From Knufia peltigerae (taxonomy: Eukaryota > Ascomycota > Eurotiomycetes > Chaetothyriales > Trichomeriaceae), in contig JAPDRN010000220.1 in the NCBI GenBank assembly GCA_030247855.1, forward strand, positions 1 to 31,996: a DNA stretch of 31,996 bases, in the 5' to 3' direction. Under the pieces are notes generated by a model that did no database searches, was not told where the DNA came from, and saw nothing but the letters and a program-made list of their open reading frames with translations. The position numbers were made by a program, and so were the translations under genes. Each line of letters starts with the position of its first letter. Position 1 is the stretch's first letter. Positions 11,510 to 22,539 of this stretch are shown here, piece by piece.

Positions 11510-13400
11510 CTACGTTTGCTTCGACTTGACCGATTTCCTTTCCGCAGCAATCGAGCCGGCAACAGTAAGAATGCCCAAAGCAAGTGGAATATACAACGTT
11601 TGTGATACCGCCTCATTGTAGCCAGCCAGGACGACCCTCAGCTTCTCACTACCAATGTAACGTCTGAGATCGGATAAGCCAGCATCTGCAATTGCTGTGA
11701 CGTTGGTGCCGGGTTCGTGCTGTTGGATTTCACGGACTAGGCGATTCTGAAACAAGGCTGCCGATGCACATGTCCACAATGCAGAGCCCATGCCTCCGCC
11801 GAATCCCACGATTGCCGCGCCGATCGAGATGTCCTTTGGGGAGAGGGTTGCTTGCACGATGAGTGAGGGTGTCGAGAGGCTAAGGCCGATAGCGATGCCC
11901 AAGAACGCTAGCAGAGTGGCCACTTTGACATGACTTTCATCCGGGTCCAGCGTGGTGAGCAGGCCGGAGGCGACAGGCGCGAAGATACTCGTCGCAAACA
12001 TGAAAGCTGGGATGCAATGTTAGCCAGACAGAGACGCTCCTTATGTCCTCAAAACCAAGATGATACGTACGGTAATAATACCCTATGGCTGAAGTTCCCA
12101 AGCCGGACATCACAGTCGCCACACCGAGGCCTACGATCATAGGCAGACCCAGCAAGCCTGATGTAGTTGCCGAGAGTCCCTGCACACCTTGGAAATAGAT
12201 GGCAATGTAATACTCGGTGACTGCCAGAACTCCGTTGCAACAGGACGAAAACCACATGGCAGCGAGGATGCTCCGCTTTTTGACGATTCTCGGTGGGAGG
12301 ATGGCGACATCACCCTGGCGGTATTGTAGATATGCAAAGCCCGAGGAAAGCACTCCAAAAAGAACGAAAACAAGGACGATGCGCCAATCCTTCCATCCAT
12401 ATTTGATACCTCCCCATTGCAAGCCCATAAGCAGACACGTCACGGATGGGATGACCAGCAAAGTGCCTACAGGATCGAGGCATCGAAGTTTGGCTCTCCA
12501 CGGCATTGACTCATCCGGGTTCAAGATGAAATCGTGAAAGCCGTAAAGGATGAAAACGATGCAGAGTACGCCCAAAGGAATGTTGATGGCGAAACAAGCT
12601 CTCCAGCTGAACGCATCGATCAGGGCACCCCCGATCATGGGAGCGGTTACCAGGCCGATGGACGAGCAAGCACTCACAAGGCTCATGGCCATGGGCAGCT
12701 TCGAGACGGGGAAACAGTGTCTCATGAGCTTCAGACCACCGCCTTGGATGGCGCTCGTCCCAACTCCGGCAATCGATCTCCCCAAGATGAACATGTGGGA
12801 ACTTTGGGAGAAGGTGCAAAGTAAAGACCCGAGCTCGAAGACGGCGATTCCAAACACAAACAGAGGTTTGATGGAGTACAAGGTATACATCTTCCCAAAG
12901 CTATCGAATCATGTCAGCAAGTAGCAGAGTGGGCCGTGCTAGACAAACGCACAAGAAGATGAGAGCGCTGCTGGTCATCATGCTGGAGACACAGTTCGGT
13001 TAGTCTACTTTGTGAGACATCGGGTTGTCTTGACCAAACCTACTATGATGCCGAGTACCAGCCAATATCATTCACCGTCTTGAACTGGTCAGTCAAACTC
13101 GGTACCGCCACGGCAACAATGGTCAGGTCCTGGAGATGGTCAGCGTAAGGCGTTACTCAGGTCCAGCGTGGAACATGATACCAATCCATGTAAGAAAGAG
13201 GCGAGGCAGAACGACGATACAGCGAGCCATAGTTTAGTGCCGGTAGGATACTCGATGTCGTCGTCGTCTCCATTGTTCCCAACTTCTTCCACTTCAAACT
13301 GTTCTCGAGCATGGGTGGACTCTTGAGCAGTGGACGCTTCAGTCTGTGGATCCTCTAACACTCTGCTGCTGGATGGTTGTTGAATGGTAGAGATTTCCAT
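11510..13400 (-). CDS. MFS exporter, DHA2-type multidrug/toxin efflux
   Basis: A 553-residue, 14-segment proton antiporter. Model: complement of 11510..12006, 12071..12900, 12953..12982, 13044..13129, 13182..13400; five exons, introns 52-64 nt, frames agree. The start is ATG at 13400. After a polar acidic N-terminus (about 50 residues) the first membrane segment runs across the first intron: SSFCLASFLHGL then DLTIVAVAVPSLTDQF, the typical D-x-T-I-V-x-V-A-x-P signature. The tiny third exon (30 nt) adds MMTSSALIF. Motif A-like FFGKMYTLYSIKPLF, GRSIAGVGTSAIQGG and the antiporter motif C variant GLVTAPMIGGALIDAFSWR follow. GYYY joins PFMFATSIFAP over the last intron. The family includes AflT-like exporters of fungal metabolite clusters. 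Having a second, unrelated exporter next door suggests that the cluster moves at least one toxic or secreted compound. Substrate unknown. Confidence 0.9.
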
Positions 13401-14464
13401 TATTTACAAAGTCGCGACTATTATCTCAAAAAGAGAGCAATTCAAAGCATCGTCTTTGAATCTCTTCAACCATTTTTGAGCTTGAATTACTGTTGCCTAG
13501 TCCGTATTGACATGGGAGCCCCCCCGCAATGTTAAATTGTAGTCATAGTTGCCGTGGCTTGCTTTTGACGGTACTTTTGGACTTCCCCTCGGCCGTCCCA
13601 GGGATGAGTACGGAGTACAAGGCGGCATCGACCTCATCTCGATTGGGATCGAGGAAGGAGCCGTTTTAAGGCCAAAGGAATAGTACTCGAACGGTAACCG
13701 ACCGTCATAGTGTTGTTCAGGGTCCGCGGGATGAGGTCAACCAAGGGTCACGGCGGCATAACCAAACATTGGCTGGAATTTGATTATCCTTTCTCGGCAC
13801 AAAGATGTAGTGTACTTGTAATTTTGTCATAAATCAATGGTTGGTACAAGGAACATGTCGGGCTTGTCCGGGGGCGTCCAAGTTCAAACCTGGGGATGCG
13901 AACAAACACGAGAATGACGAAGGAGAACAAATCAGTATCTTATCACCACGTGACTCAATCTTCAGGAGACGCAACGTTGCCTCTTTCTTTCATCACCTTC
14001 TCGTATTCGTACACCAGTGAGTGTGCAGTAAGTATTAGGTGGTTTAGAAAAGGGGCCCGTCACTCGGTCAATTTCAACAACATCTGTCAACATCTCTTGT
14101 CACTTTTTGCTTCGGAGGGCCTTCGAGACGCGCGCGTGTTGTCTGACTCTTTTGATTCCTTTTTCTAAGTAGGAAACACGATCAAAGAACGCGGTTCAGC
14201 AAGCCATACATCACACGCACGGATATATCTGTCCTTTTTCCCCCCTCCGCGTATCTGACACCAACAACAACACCAACACCAACAACATTTTCCAACCATC
14301 TTTCTTGAGAACAATACCACCTTCTTGCGCCGATCCATCACAACCCATAAACCAATTCACATTTGAAAACTTCAAGTCACGAGAGTATACAAGAGTCTAT
14401 ACGGACAAATCACCAACTTGAGCTCATCAACATCAATATCAATATCGAATATTGTTTTAACACA
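13401..14464. promoter_or_regulatory. Divergent intergenic: DHA2 exporter and RAMP4 promoters
   Basis: 1,064 nt without a supported gene. TGTCCGGGGG is at 13865-13874 and a full GTACGGAGTAC copy of the dispersed nonamer at 13608-13618. The 5' untranslated region of the RAMP4 gene probably starts within the last 250 nt: it has a pyrimidine-rich block (14229-14250) and a CAA/CCA-rich unstructured leader (14260-14287), common in well-translated fungal messages. Confidence 0.45.
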
Positions 14465-14980
14465 ATGGTATGTTTTTGGAATTATCATCAATCACCAAGC
14501 CACACCACTCTCTTCTTGCAAAGCGGAGGGGGTAAAGGCCCCCGGTCATTTCTTTTCGCGATCGCCTCTTGGAAGGGATTTTGCTTTTTCCACGGAAAAC
14601 ATCAATCAAGGAATTATTCATTCGAGACTCATCAAATCATTAACACAATTTTCTCTCCATCGTTGTTAGGCCCAAACACCGACTCAACGCCGGGCGAATG
14701 AAAAGCACGCCAAATCCGTCGAGAAGCGTATGGGCAAGCCCGAAACCGCGTACAAGAAGAAAGAGGTCAAAAGGTCACCTGTCGGTGTAGCTGCTGTCGG
14801 TATGGGGTTTTGGTTTCTTTTTGTCAATCTAAACACACCCCCTAAACTGACAACAAAACTACAGTTCTACTGATCTTCGTCGTCATCGCCCCGTTGCTCA
14901 TCGAACAATTGAGACTCCTCCCCCAAGTCTGGAACTTCATTCTGGGCCTGTTGGCCAAGGTCGGCTTGGTGTCGAAATGA
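14465..14980 (+). CDS. RAMP4/SERP1-like ER stress-associated membrane protein (Ysy6 family)
   Basis: An 82-residue tail-anchored protein of the endoplasmic reticulum that associates with the Sec61 translocon and protects membrane proteins under stress (family knowledge). Model: 14465..14467, 14670..14799, 14865..14980; introns 202 and 65 nt. The first coding exon is only the ATG, followed directly by GTATGT. The mature start MAQTPTQRRANEKHAK and the MGKPETAYKKKE segment match the RAMP4 N-terminal signature. The membrane anchor is AAVVLLIFVVIAPLLIEQL at about residues 42-60. Most relatives end soon after the anchor (about 65 residues); here about 20 more residues follow with a second hydrophobic patch (VWNFILGLLAKVGLV). 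Protein identity is strong; the start rests on the splice after ATG, supported by good donor and acceptor sites and the exact family N-terminus. Confidence 0.9.
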
Positions 14981-15378
14981 TTTGATCTTTCCCCCAATCA
15001 CTACCAGCAGAACGGACTACTTGCAACTGCAACACAAAGGTCTTTTGCCGGCTTCCACGCTACATCTCCCGATCTCGACAAGTCAAGCAGCAGCAACCAC
15101 TCGGAAAAAACAGAAATCTCGGACTCTTGAAGAATGAATCGCATCGGCGCCACCATCACGCAAATGTTACACCGCCATTTGTTCGAAACGTTCGGTTCTT
15201 GAATCAGCCATGCCGTGCCTGTTTGTGCGTGGCTTAGCTAAGGATACGGAAACGGATAGTGTACACATCAGAGAGACTAAATGGATCCAAAAAAAAACTG
15301 CCCATTACAAGCTCATCTAATTTCTTGTCCCTGATTTCACCCTATTAATAAGTAGCCTAGCCCTGTCACTACTCTCTC
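14981..15378. other. Intergenic between convergent RAMP4 and STT4 genes
   Basis: 398 nt of 3' untranslated and spacer sequence with an A9 run near 15290 and ATTAATAAG near 15344-15352. No gene seen. Confidence 0.4.
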
Positions 15379-18300
15379 TTAGTAGGGAATTCCATTCGTG
15401 AGAAGCTGGAACTCGTCGTAGACCTTGGTAGACACATTCCCCGCGCTCTTCTTAATACACCCAAGCATGAACTCGGCCGCCTCTCTGTCCGACTTATCAA
15501 GGACGAACCGGTTTCTAAAGTTGCGCATCGTCTCGGGCTTGAAGCAAGGCAAACCACTGTCCAACATCAAGCTGACGAGATGACTCAGCTTTTCGCAGTA
15601 CTGCCGGCTACACAAGAATGCTTTGATCGTAAGCTCTTCGAACCATCTGTACGACTGTGAAATGTTGGGATCATCTCCGCCCATCACCGCAATCATCTCG
15701 GGAGTCAGCTTGAATGGAGCTCGTTCGAACTTGACCCCACCTGGTGCAATGTCGAAACAGAACCCAAAGTCGATGTGAAGGATATGGCCCTTGTCATCGA
15801 TCATAATGTTCCCGTTGTGTCGGTCCTTGAACTGGAGAAGGTAGCTGATCACCGAGTATGCAGCCATACTTTTCACAAATTCATGTCTGGCCTCCTGGTA
15901 TCGGATCGAGTGCTCGCCGCCATACTTCGTGATAAAGTAATCGTGAAGGCCGTTGACCGCCTCTCTGCCCAGCATGTCACGACTGATGGAGTTAGGAAGG
16001 ACGTCAATTACTCCACAACCAGGGGCTGTTGCCGTAACTCGGTACGGAAACACATACACGTCCAAGCCAACCGAATTGAAGATGCCACGGAATGCCGCAA
16101 TCATTTGCAGTGCAAGGACGTCCTGTCGGCAATCATCTCCCACCTTGAAGATGGCACTCTGCCAGACCTCGTACGTTCGTGGATTGTCGTCAAGTCCAAG
16201 ATCCGATATCTCATTTGTGTTCTGCCGGCTGTGGCCTCTGCGTGGCACATGAATGGCCTTGAAAGCTGTCTCGGCATTGGATCTGGGGTCGTTCTCGGGT
16301 GTTTCTCTGGTCTTGCGGATTCTGAAGGTTGCCATGTAAGGTGCTTTAGCATGAGACTGTAACGGTTTTCCCGACTTGCGGTCGATGCCGACAACAACAC
16401 CATCAGGGTTACTTGGAAGGTAGACGCCCACTTCAACTTTGATCTTGCGCAACTCTTCTTCAATCTTGGCTTTCTTTTCAGGCTTGGGCTTTTTGATGAA
16501 TGGCTTGAGTTTGCCCGAGATATCCGTAACCTCGCCGAAGAAAGCAAACTCTCTCTGGTAAAAGTCTCGGTCTGCGCCAGAGAAACTGGAGACCAAACTG
16601 TCCATGACCTTGTCAAGCGTTGGTTTGACAGAATCTGGCTCTTGGGAATCTTCGTCTTTGTACGCATTAGCCTTCATGTTCCAGATGATTTGATGGGCAA
16701 AAAGCTGCGAAAACTTTCCGGTTTCAATGATGTACCGCTCGACATAGCCCAAGGCATCATATCGAAGGCTCTGTACGATCTGAGGAACGTAGAAGAACGT
16801 AACATCCACAGAGTGGCTCTCGAGTGCACCCATAGCGTACTGAAGCACGAAAGGATGGTTTCCGAATGCGGGCAAGAAGTACGTGACAGCTTGCATCGGG
16901 TTGACTGGCGCCCAATAAAGGAGATATTTCAATTGACCGGACACATCTGACGGTAGTTTGTCCCCAATCAAAAGGTCGATCGCGTCCGGTTCGTTCAAAG
17001 CTTTGTCGGTAAAATTGAGAAGCAAGAATCGTACATCCCGGCGGAGTTGTTCACTCGGAAATCGAGACACAAGCTGCACCGCTAGAGCGGGGTTCTCGAG
17101 CCATGCAGTGCGAGAGTACACTGCAATCTGAGCCTCCGAATGGGTTTGATGACCTGCATGACCTAGAGGTGCAAGCCAAACATTGAGACGGGTAATCTCG
17201 TTTTGGAGGAGAGCTTCGAGTAGGTCCTGTTTCTGTTGGGGGTCTTTCCGTGAGGCAGCAGTCGCTAAGACCGGCTGTTTGGCACTCTGTAAGGATACAA
17301 GCACATCCTGCATGATCTGAACTTCAGCCTTGAGTTGCAAGCGGTTGCCCCCAAAAGACCATGACAGCGGATGAGAGAACCACTGAAGGCCAACAGAGAG
17401 AATCAAGTCCCTCAGCTTCCACATGTAAAGCTTACTGATACAAGTGCTAGTTTTCAGAACTCGCAACGCGAAGTGCACAAGTGAGAACTGCATCTCACGT
17501 AGAAGCGGGTGCCCTTTGATGTGAATGAAGCCCAACAAAGTCCGCTCAAGCATGCGCACGAAATTGCGTTGTGTATTTCCACTTCCAAGCCTGATCGAAT
17601 TGAAATGGCTTTGGAAGAATTGTAATAATCGAAAATGCGGCGAAATAGTATTGTGGGCGTTCTGAGCTTGCCTTTGAATTGCGGCCTTGTCAGTGGGTGC
17701 AAACTCTTCCTTGACATAGAACGGGTCGTGGTGCCGGAAACTTGGGTTGAAAATCCCTTCCTTGCGGTCGATCGTCTTCTCCCAAGCCTGGGCGGCCTCC
17801 ATCAAGATTCTAGGCTCCATTCTGGGATTCTCATGAATAACACCTAGCCAAAGAGATATTCCCAATTTAATGGACTCCTTCGTAAAGATTTGGAAAGGTA
17901 TGTGGACGAGGTGGTGGACTATCGTCGTTTGAGACTTCTTACTCTGACACAAGAGTGCCGCAGCACGGCGTAGAACATCCTTCACCTCGGAAGCCTGTAC
18001 ATGCGTCTTGTGTTCTGTACGCTTGTGCAAATCGAGTAGTACATTACTCAGTACATAGGTATTGTCAGTGGCCTGCCGTCCTACTGAGGCTCTTCGTCCG
18101 GTAATATTATCGATATGGACGTTGCCTAGCTGATAGTCGGGTATACCGGTGAACCGATACTCTTGACGTGTAGTATACTGCGCCATAAAGTCTGAAGCCA
18201 TGTTGATATGAGTGAAATCGCCTTTCTGGTCGAGTGCACTAAGCCTATGATCGAGTGGAGGTATCATGGAGCCCATCTCCAGCGCAAAAGACCTCCCCAA

Positions 18301-21288
18301 GCTGACATGACCATAAGCACCCGTGTCATCGAATTCTGAAAGGTAAGTCTGGAGGAGGCCTTTAACATCCAGTGGTGCCACTCCCATAACAGTTGCGACC
18401 CATTTCTTTGCATCACTGTACAGGGTGTTCAATGTGCGTTTCCTGAAGGCGTAATCGTCTGACAACTCGATTGTAATTTTGCCCCTGGTGGATGTGAGGA
18501 ATGGTCTCCATTCATATTCGTCCACATCTGCGTCTAGACAGCTTGACCACATGAGAGACAAGAGTTCCAGCAAGGCGAATAAAGCAGCCTTCTGACAGAG
18601 TGCCGAGGGGGCAAAGGAGATGATATGATTCGTGGCTGTTCTGGCAACCTCCTGCATTTTGCCACTCCTGTGACAACAGCCACTCAGGATATCGGCTAGT
18701 TGTCGAGACACATAAGGTGCACTGAATTCCATCTCACCCCCAACAATCACCTTTGAGGTGTACCTCTTGACTACCTCGTTGGCGATCGAGGTGAGGCACA
18801 AACCCATGTGGCTGGTCTGGGTTGTCGGATCGGTGAAGTAGTCAAGGATTTCGGCACAGCTCCCAGAGGTAGCTCGAAGGCTTTCCACGAGGAAAACGGC
18901 ATTGAGGAACACTACTTTTTGGTAGCTCAATTGTCGGACGTCGGAATCTCTCTCGGGGATTGCAGCAATGAGATTCTTCCTTTGTTCTGCGGTGTGTTGT
19001 GGGCTCATTCCTCGGCGAAGTACAGTGTTCAGTTCAACATCCGACTCCAGCAGCTCGGCGCGGTCGTCATCGACTAATGGTCTGGAATTCATAGCCAGCA
19101 GGCGAAGTTCGTGGTAATACTGCTGACCAATGCGAGATTGGAGCGTGATGCCATGAACTGCAATATTGTACCAAACTTCACGACTCATGGCCAAAATATC
19201 AGGATCTTCAATGAAACCGCCTTCCTGAGATGATACAGGTCGTCGCGAGGCAATAATCGAAAGTGGTTTCAGAAGAGGTGCTATCTCTTTGGCTGCTTGT
19301 TCGACCTCTGCTGACTGTTTGAACTCGCCTTCTACGACATCGCCCTTGCTAAGGATCCGCTCGAGCAAGTGTGTCGCGAAGATCTTGAACAGCGGCGACC
19401 GACTGCCAATGTTGTAGGCCAAGTACTCCTCGGCATTCCGAACAGCATCGAAGATAAGGTTGTTGTCCTGGAGCAAAGCTTCGCGATGAAGTCTTGAGTA
19501 GAGCCTAAGGAGAGTTTTGAACTCATTCTCTTTGCCCTGAATCGAGAGTCTCGCAGATTGCTCTATGATTCGAGCATCGACTGGCAAGCTGATTCTTCCA
19601 ACTTTCTGTATCATCATTGTCTGCACAAGTGCTGTTATTCGAGGATCCTTGCACTCCCTTGCTATTACCACAATAGCGTGCGCGACATTTCCGCACACTA
19701 GAGAAGTCTCCTCGTCGCCGCTCAACGAAAGAGAGAAAACACTTCCCGTCCGCAATTTAGACGCGGATGAAAGAGATCCGTGATGACCGTTGATTTCTCC
19801 ACCCGCCCAGGGGTGATGCGTTTTTTCCGCTCCAGTCTGTGAGCTGAGAACATTGCCCAGCGAGTAAACTGTGGTGATTACAGCGTCTTGAGATAACATC
19901 TTCAATATGTGTGACAGGCTCTGTGCTGCAATGGCGACAGCTTCGGAAGTTGACGTTCCACGAACTATGAACCGCAGCAGAACACGTGCAAAATTCGAGG
20001 CCTCTTCCGGTACGTGCTTGGCCACAATAGCGAGGCTCTTCAATGCAATGTCGGCCAAGTTGATGTCGGCCATCTGTGCTTGGTTTCCAATGGAGTCCTC
20101 TAGCCAGTTGAAGAGATCGTCAGGATCTGCCAGATCCTCGTCTAGAATCATACAATGGAGAAAAGCCTCCAGGGCATATGCTTTGACTGAAAATGCGAGA
20201 CGCTGTTGCCAAGCTGAACTTAACTGCAAGTAATCGGAGCCGTCTTCAAGGACACGTATCTGATCAGAAATAATGCTGACCAGATATTCGATCATGTCCT
20301 CGGTAACATCCTCGTCCCTAGAGCGTCCGAGATGGGTTCCAGCAATATACTGATCCAGGACATCCCCACATTCAACAGTATGCTCATCACAAAGCATTCT
20401 GGACGTACAAGCCAACACAAGTTTCATAAACCCTTTCTGCAGCATCATGGCCCCCACGGGTAGACCCTGAGCAGCGAATCTTTTCAAATATTTCTTCCAG
20501 TCTCTCGAACTCATGTGAGCAGATATGGACGTCCGTATGGCAGAGGAAGCTGTTTCAACCCTTATGAGAAACTTGTCCGACAAGGATTCTTCTAGGGTAC
20601 GAATGAGTTCGACCCTTTCGTAAGACGACCAAAAGTTCTCGTGCAGAGCCGCCGCATCTAAAAAGCCGACCAAGGACACCGTGATAGCAGCGACCTCTTG
20701 CGCTTCTCCTTCATTGTCTTCGTCGTGCTCTTCTGCGCCTAAAGATACTAGTGCTCCGGCGGATTGTGACCAGTTGGAGAGATAGGTCTTAAGACACTCT
20801 GACACTCTGACTTTGAGAGTGGGAAACCGTAGGCCAAGTATAAGAAGAGCTTGGGTCAGCTGGAAAGTGAGCGCTGTCCATGGCGCGGGTTTGATCTCGT
20901 GGAGAAATGGCGAGGGAGTAAACAGTTGTGCATGCGCTTCAGGAAGGTAAGTAGATAGTTGGTTGACGAGACGTTCGGCATGGGAAGGATCGTGGATATT
21001 GTGAGCACTACCGCACAACGCGAGGAGGATGTCGAGTTCTCGAAGTGTGATTAATGTTCGCGAGGTTGGCGTAAGTGCTCGGAGGACGCCATCGAGGACG
21101 CCATTCGGCTGGTTTTTCGCAGGGAGAATCGAAGAGGTCAAGCGACGAAAATCTGCTTCTCTGTGATGAGATCGCTGAGCCGTAAGTATGGCAAGCTTGT
21201 GGAAGGCCTGCCGTCGCAGGCCGCCATAACCTCTGCAAGTGAATTAGCAGGTTGAATTTGTTGGAAGGAAGTTCGCGTACAGGTCCAT
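15379..21288 (-). CDS. stt4: Phosphatidylinositol 4-kinase STT4 (PI4K type III alpha)
   Basis: Makes phosphatidylinositol 4-phosphate at the plasma membrane; essential in yeast, acting with the Efr3/Ypp1 scaffold. Model: complement of 15379..21232 and 21281..21288, 1,953 residues, close to yeast Stt4 (1,900). The large exon has no in-frame Met near its 5' end, and the frame meets a TAA within the putative intron, so a short upstream exon is needed: ATGGACCT, then intron 21233-21280 (GTACGC donor, GCTAAT branch, TTGCAG acceptor), giving MDLGYGGLRRQAFHKLAILT. The N-terminal two thirds is helical-repeat sequence. The helical PIK accessory region lies around residues 1430-1560. The kinase domain shows VGDDCRQDVLALQMI, catalytic loop DRHNGNIMID (about 1806) and activation motif HIDFGFCFD, ending with the typical YDEFQLLTNGIPY. 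No catalytic residue is missing. It diverges from the LYR-protein gene. Confidence 0.96.
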
Positions 21289-22202
21289 CTGGCACCTGGC
21301 AAGCGTGAAGTTCACGCAAGCCTGCCTTGCAATCTGACCTGAGTCGTTATTGGCAATGCTGTGTTGCTGCTCATTGTCAAGGACAGCGTCTACAGGCCAA
21401 AAACGTGGTGGCTGTTGGCTCGCTTGGCTGGCGCTTGTGGTACGGGCTTTTTGTACATATTAATATGAGTAAGGATACGGGTTAAGCTCTACTCCGTACC
21501 TAGGTGGCTACTCGATAGTATTAGAGGTGTATTGTTTACTTGAAGCTTAGGGGCCTTTACCGGGCGTCCTCGGTCCTTTCCGGGCTCACGTGGCCTGGAG
21601 ATCCCAGCTACTGGCTACCTTTAGTTAGGTGCATACAGTATGTTGGTTAGGTAGCCTCCTCATAGCCTTAGCATCCTTCATTAGTAAATTCACTTAGTGA
21701 ATGTTATGCTTCTTCCATCTTTCTCGTCTACGCAGAATAATATCGTCATATCCTAGCACAAAGCAATGCAAATATCTTCCAGTGCCATACCATATTATAG
21801 CAATCTTTCATAGATACTCCGTACCTTTGACTACCTTAATAAGATGAATCAAGAAATTCAACATTCTCACTCGTCTCGTCCAGCTCTACTGCAGCAACGC
21901 TGCCAGATAATTTGCTAACGAATTTTTGAGTGGCTCTTACAAATTCCTAACATCAAGCGATACGGGTATACTCCGTATCTAAGACACTGTTGAGCGTTAG
22001 TATGAATGGCTATCCTGAGTAATGAGATGTTCAATAGGTACGGAGTGCATTGGACGAAGTTGAAGTTCTGGTCATTTGAAACAATTGAAGTCAGTATTCG
22101 CAAATATAAATTTCAGACATCCGTTCACTCTTCAAGCTCAACATTAACAATTCTAGGAGATCCTTGTCACTCTTCTTATACCCACTCACGAACTCTGTAG
22201 AT
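21289..22202. promoter_or_regulatory. Divergent promoter region of STT4 and the LYR-protein gene, rich in TACTCCGTA
   Basis: 914 nt, AT-rich in its middle part, no supported gene. It carries three exact TACTCCGTA copies (21490-21498, 21815-21823, 21969-21977) and one variant TACGGAGTG (22039-22047). ATTCAC-tta-GTGAAT at 21688-21702 is a short perfect inverted repeat. Confidence 0.5.
21490..22047. repeat. Cluster of TACTCCGTA / TACGGAGTA nonamers
   Basis: Three exact copies and one single-mismatch copy in 558 nt. Further exact copies lie at 13609-13617, 23801-23809, 24898-24906, 31406-31414 and 31682-31690. Near matches (TATGGAGTA) occur at 5439-5447 and 24204-24212. Flanking bases often extend the TAC/GTA arms to ATAC/GTAT or GTAC/GTAC, making an imperfect palindrome around a GGA/TCC core. 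All lie outside genes. Function unknown. Confidence 0.75.
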
Positions 22203-22539
22203 ATGCGCTATTCGGGCCTACAAAGAGAGGTTATGAAATTATACAGACAATGTCTACGAGCCGCTGGGAAGAAGCCTGAGGTTTGTACGAGGTTTTGTCT
22301 CTCTTTGCCACTGACTAATTGACTCCAAGTCAAGCAAGGCACACTTTCGAGATGCAGCCAGGTAAGCATGAATTGCCACTGGGTCTCTTGGTTGATGTCT
22401 GACCTGACCGATCAGGCGCGAATTTCGCAAGCATCAGAAGGTTGACAAGAAGGATTTCGCCGCAATCGAAGCTCTATTGCGCATGGGCTCGCGAAAGCTC
22501 GAACTGTACTCTTCCCCGGGCGTCAGGGACATCCACTGA
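22203..22539 (+). CDS. LYR-motif protein, likely succinate dehydrogenase assembly factor 1
   Basis: A 77-residue mitochondrial matrix protein that helps insert iron-sulfur clusters into the SdhB subunit of complex II, if the assignment holds. Model: 22203..22280, 22330..22361, 22416..22539; introns 49 and 54 nt. The donor of the first is GTTTGT with branch ACTAAT; the second has GTAAGC with CTGAC. The protein starts MRYSGLQREVMKLYRQCLRA, with the L-Y-R tripeptide and the following Arg-containing helix. The second exon gives SSKAHFRDAA, joined to RREFRK and then KVDKKDFAAIEALLRMGSRK and YSSPGVRDIH, the C-terminal pattern of the Sdh6/SDHAF1 branch. Length and layout fit. No exon is long enough to stand out as an open frame, so the gene is easily missed. 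An alternative is another small LYR protein, but the FxxIExLLRxG and YSSPG parts favour SDHAF1. Confidence 0.87.

Noticed and set aside
13840..13900. GTTCAAACC word resembling a tRNA B box
   Set aside because: No matching A box or cloverleaf pairing is visible around it.
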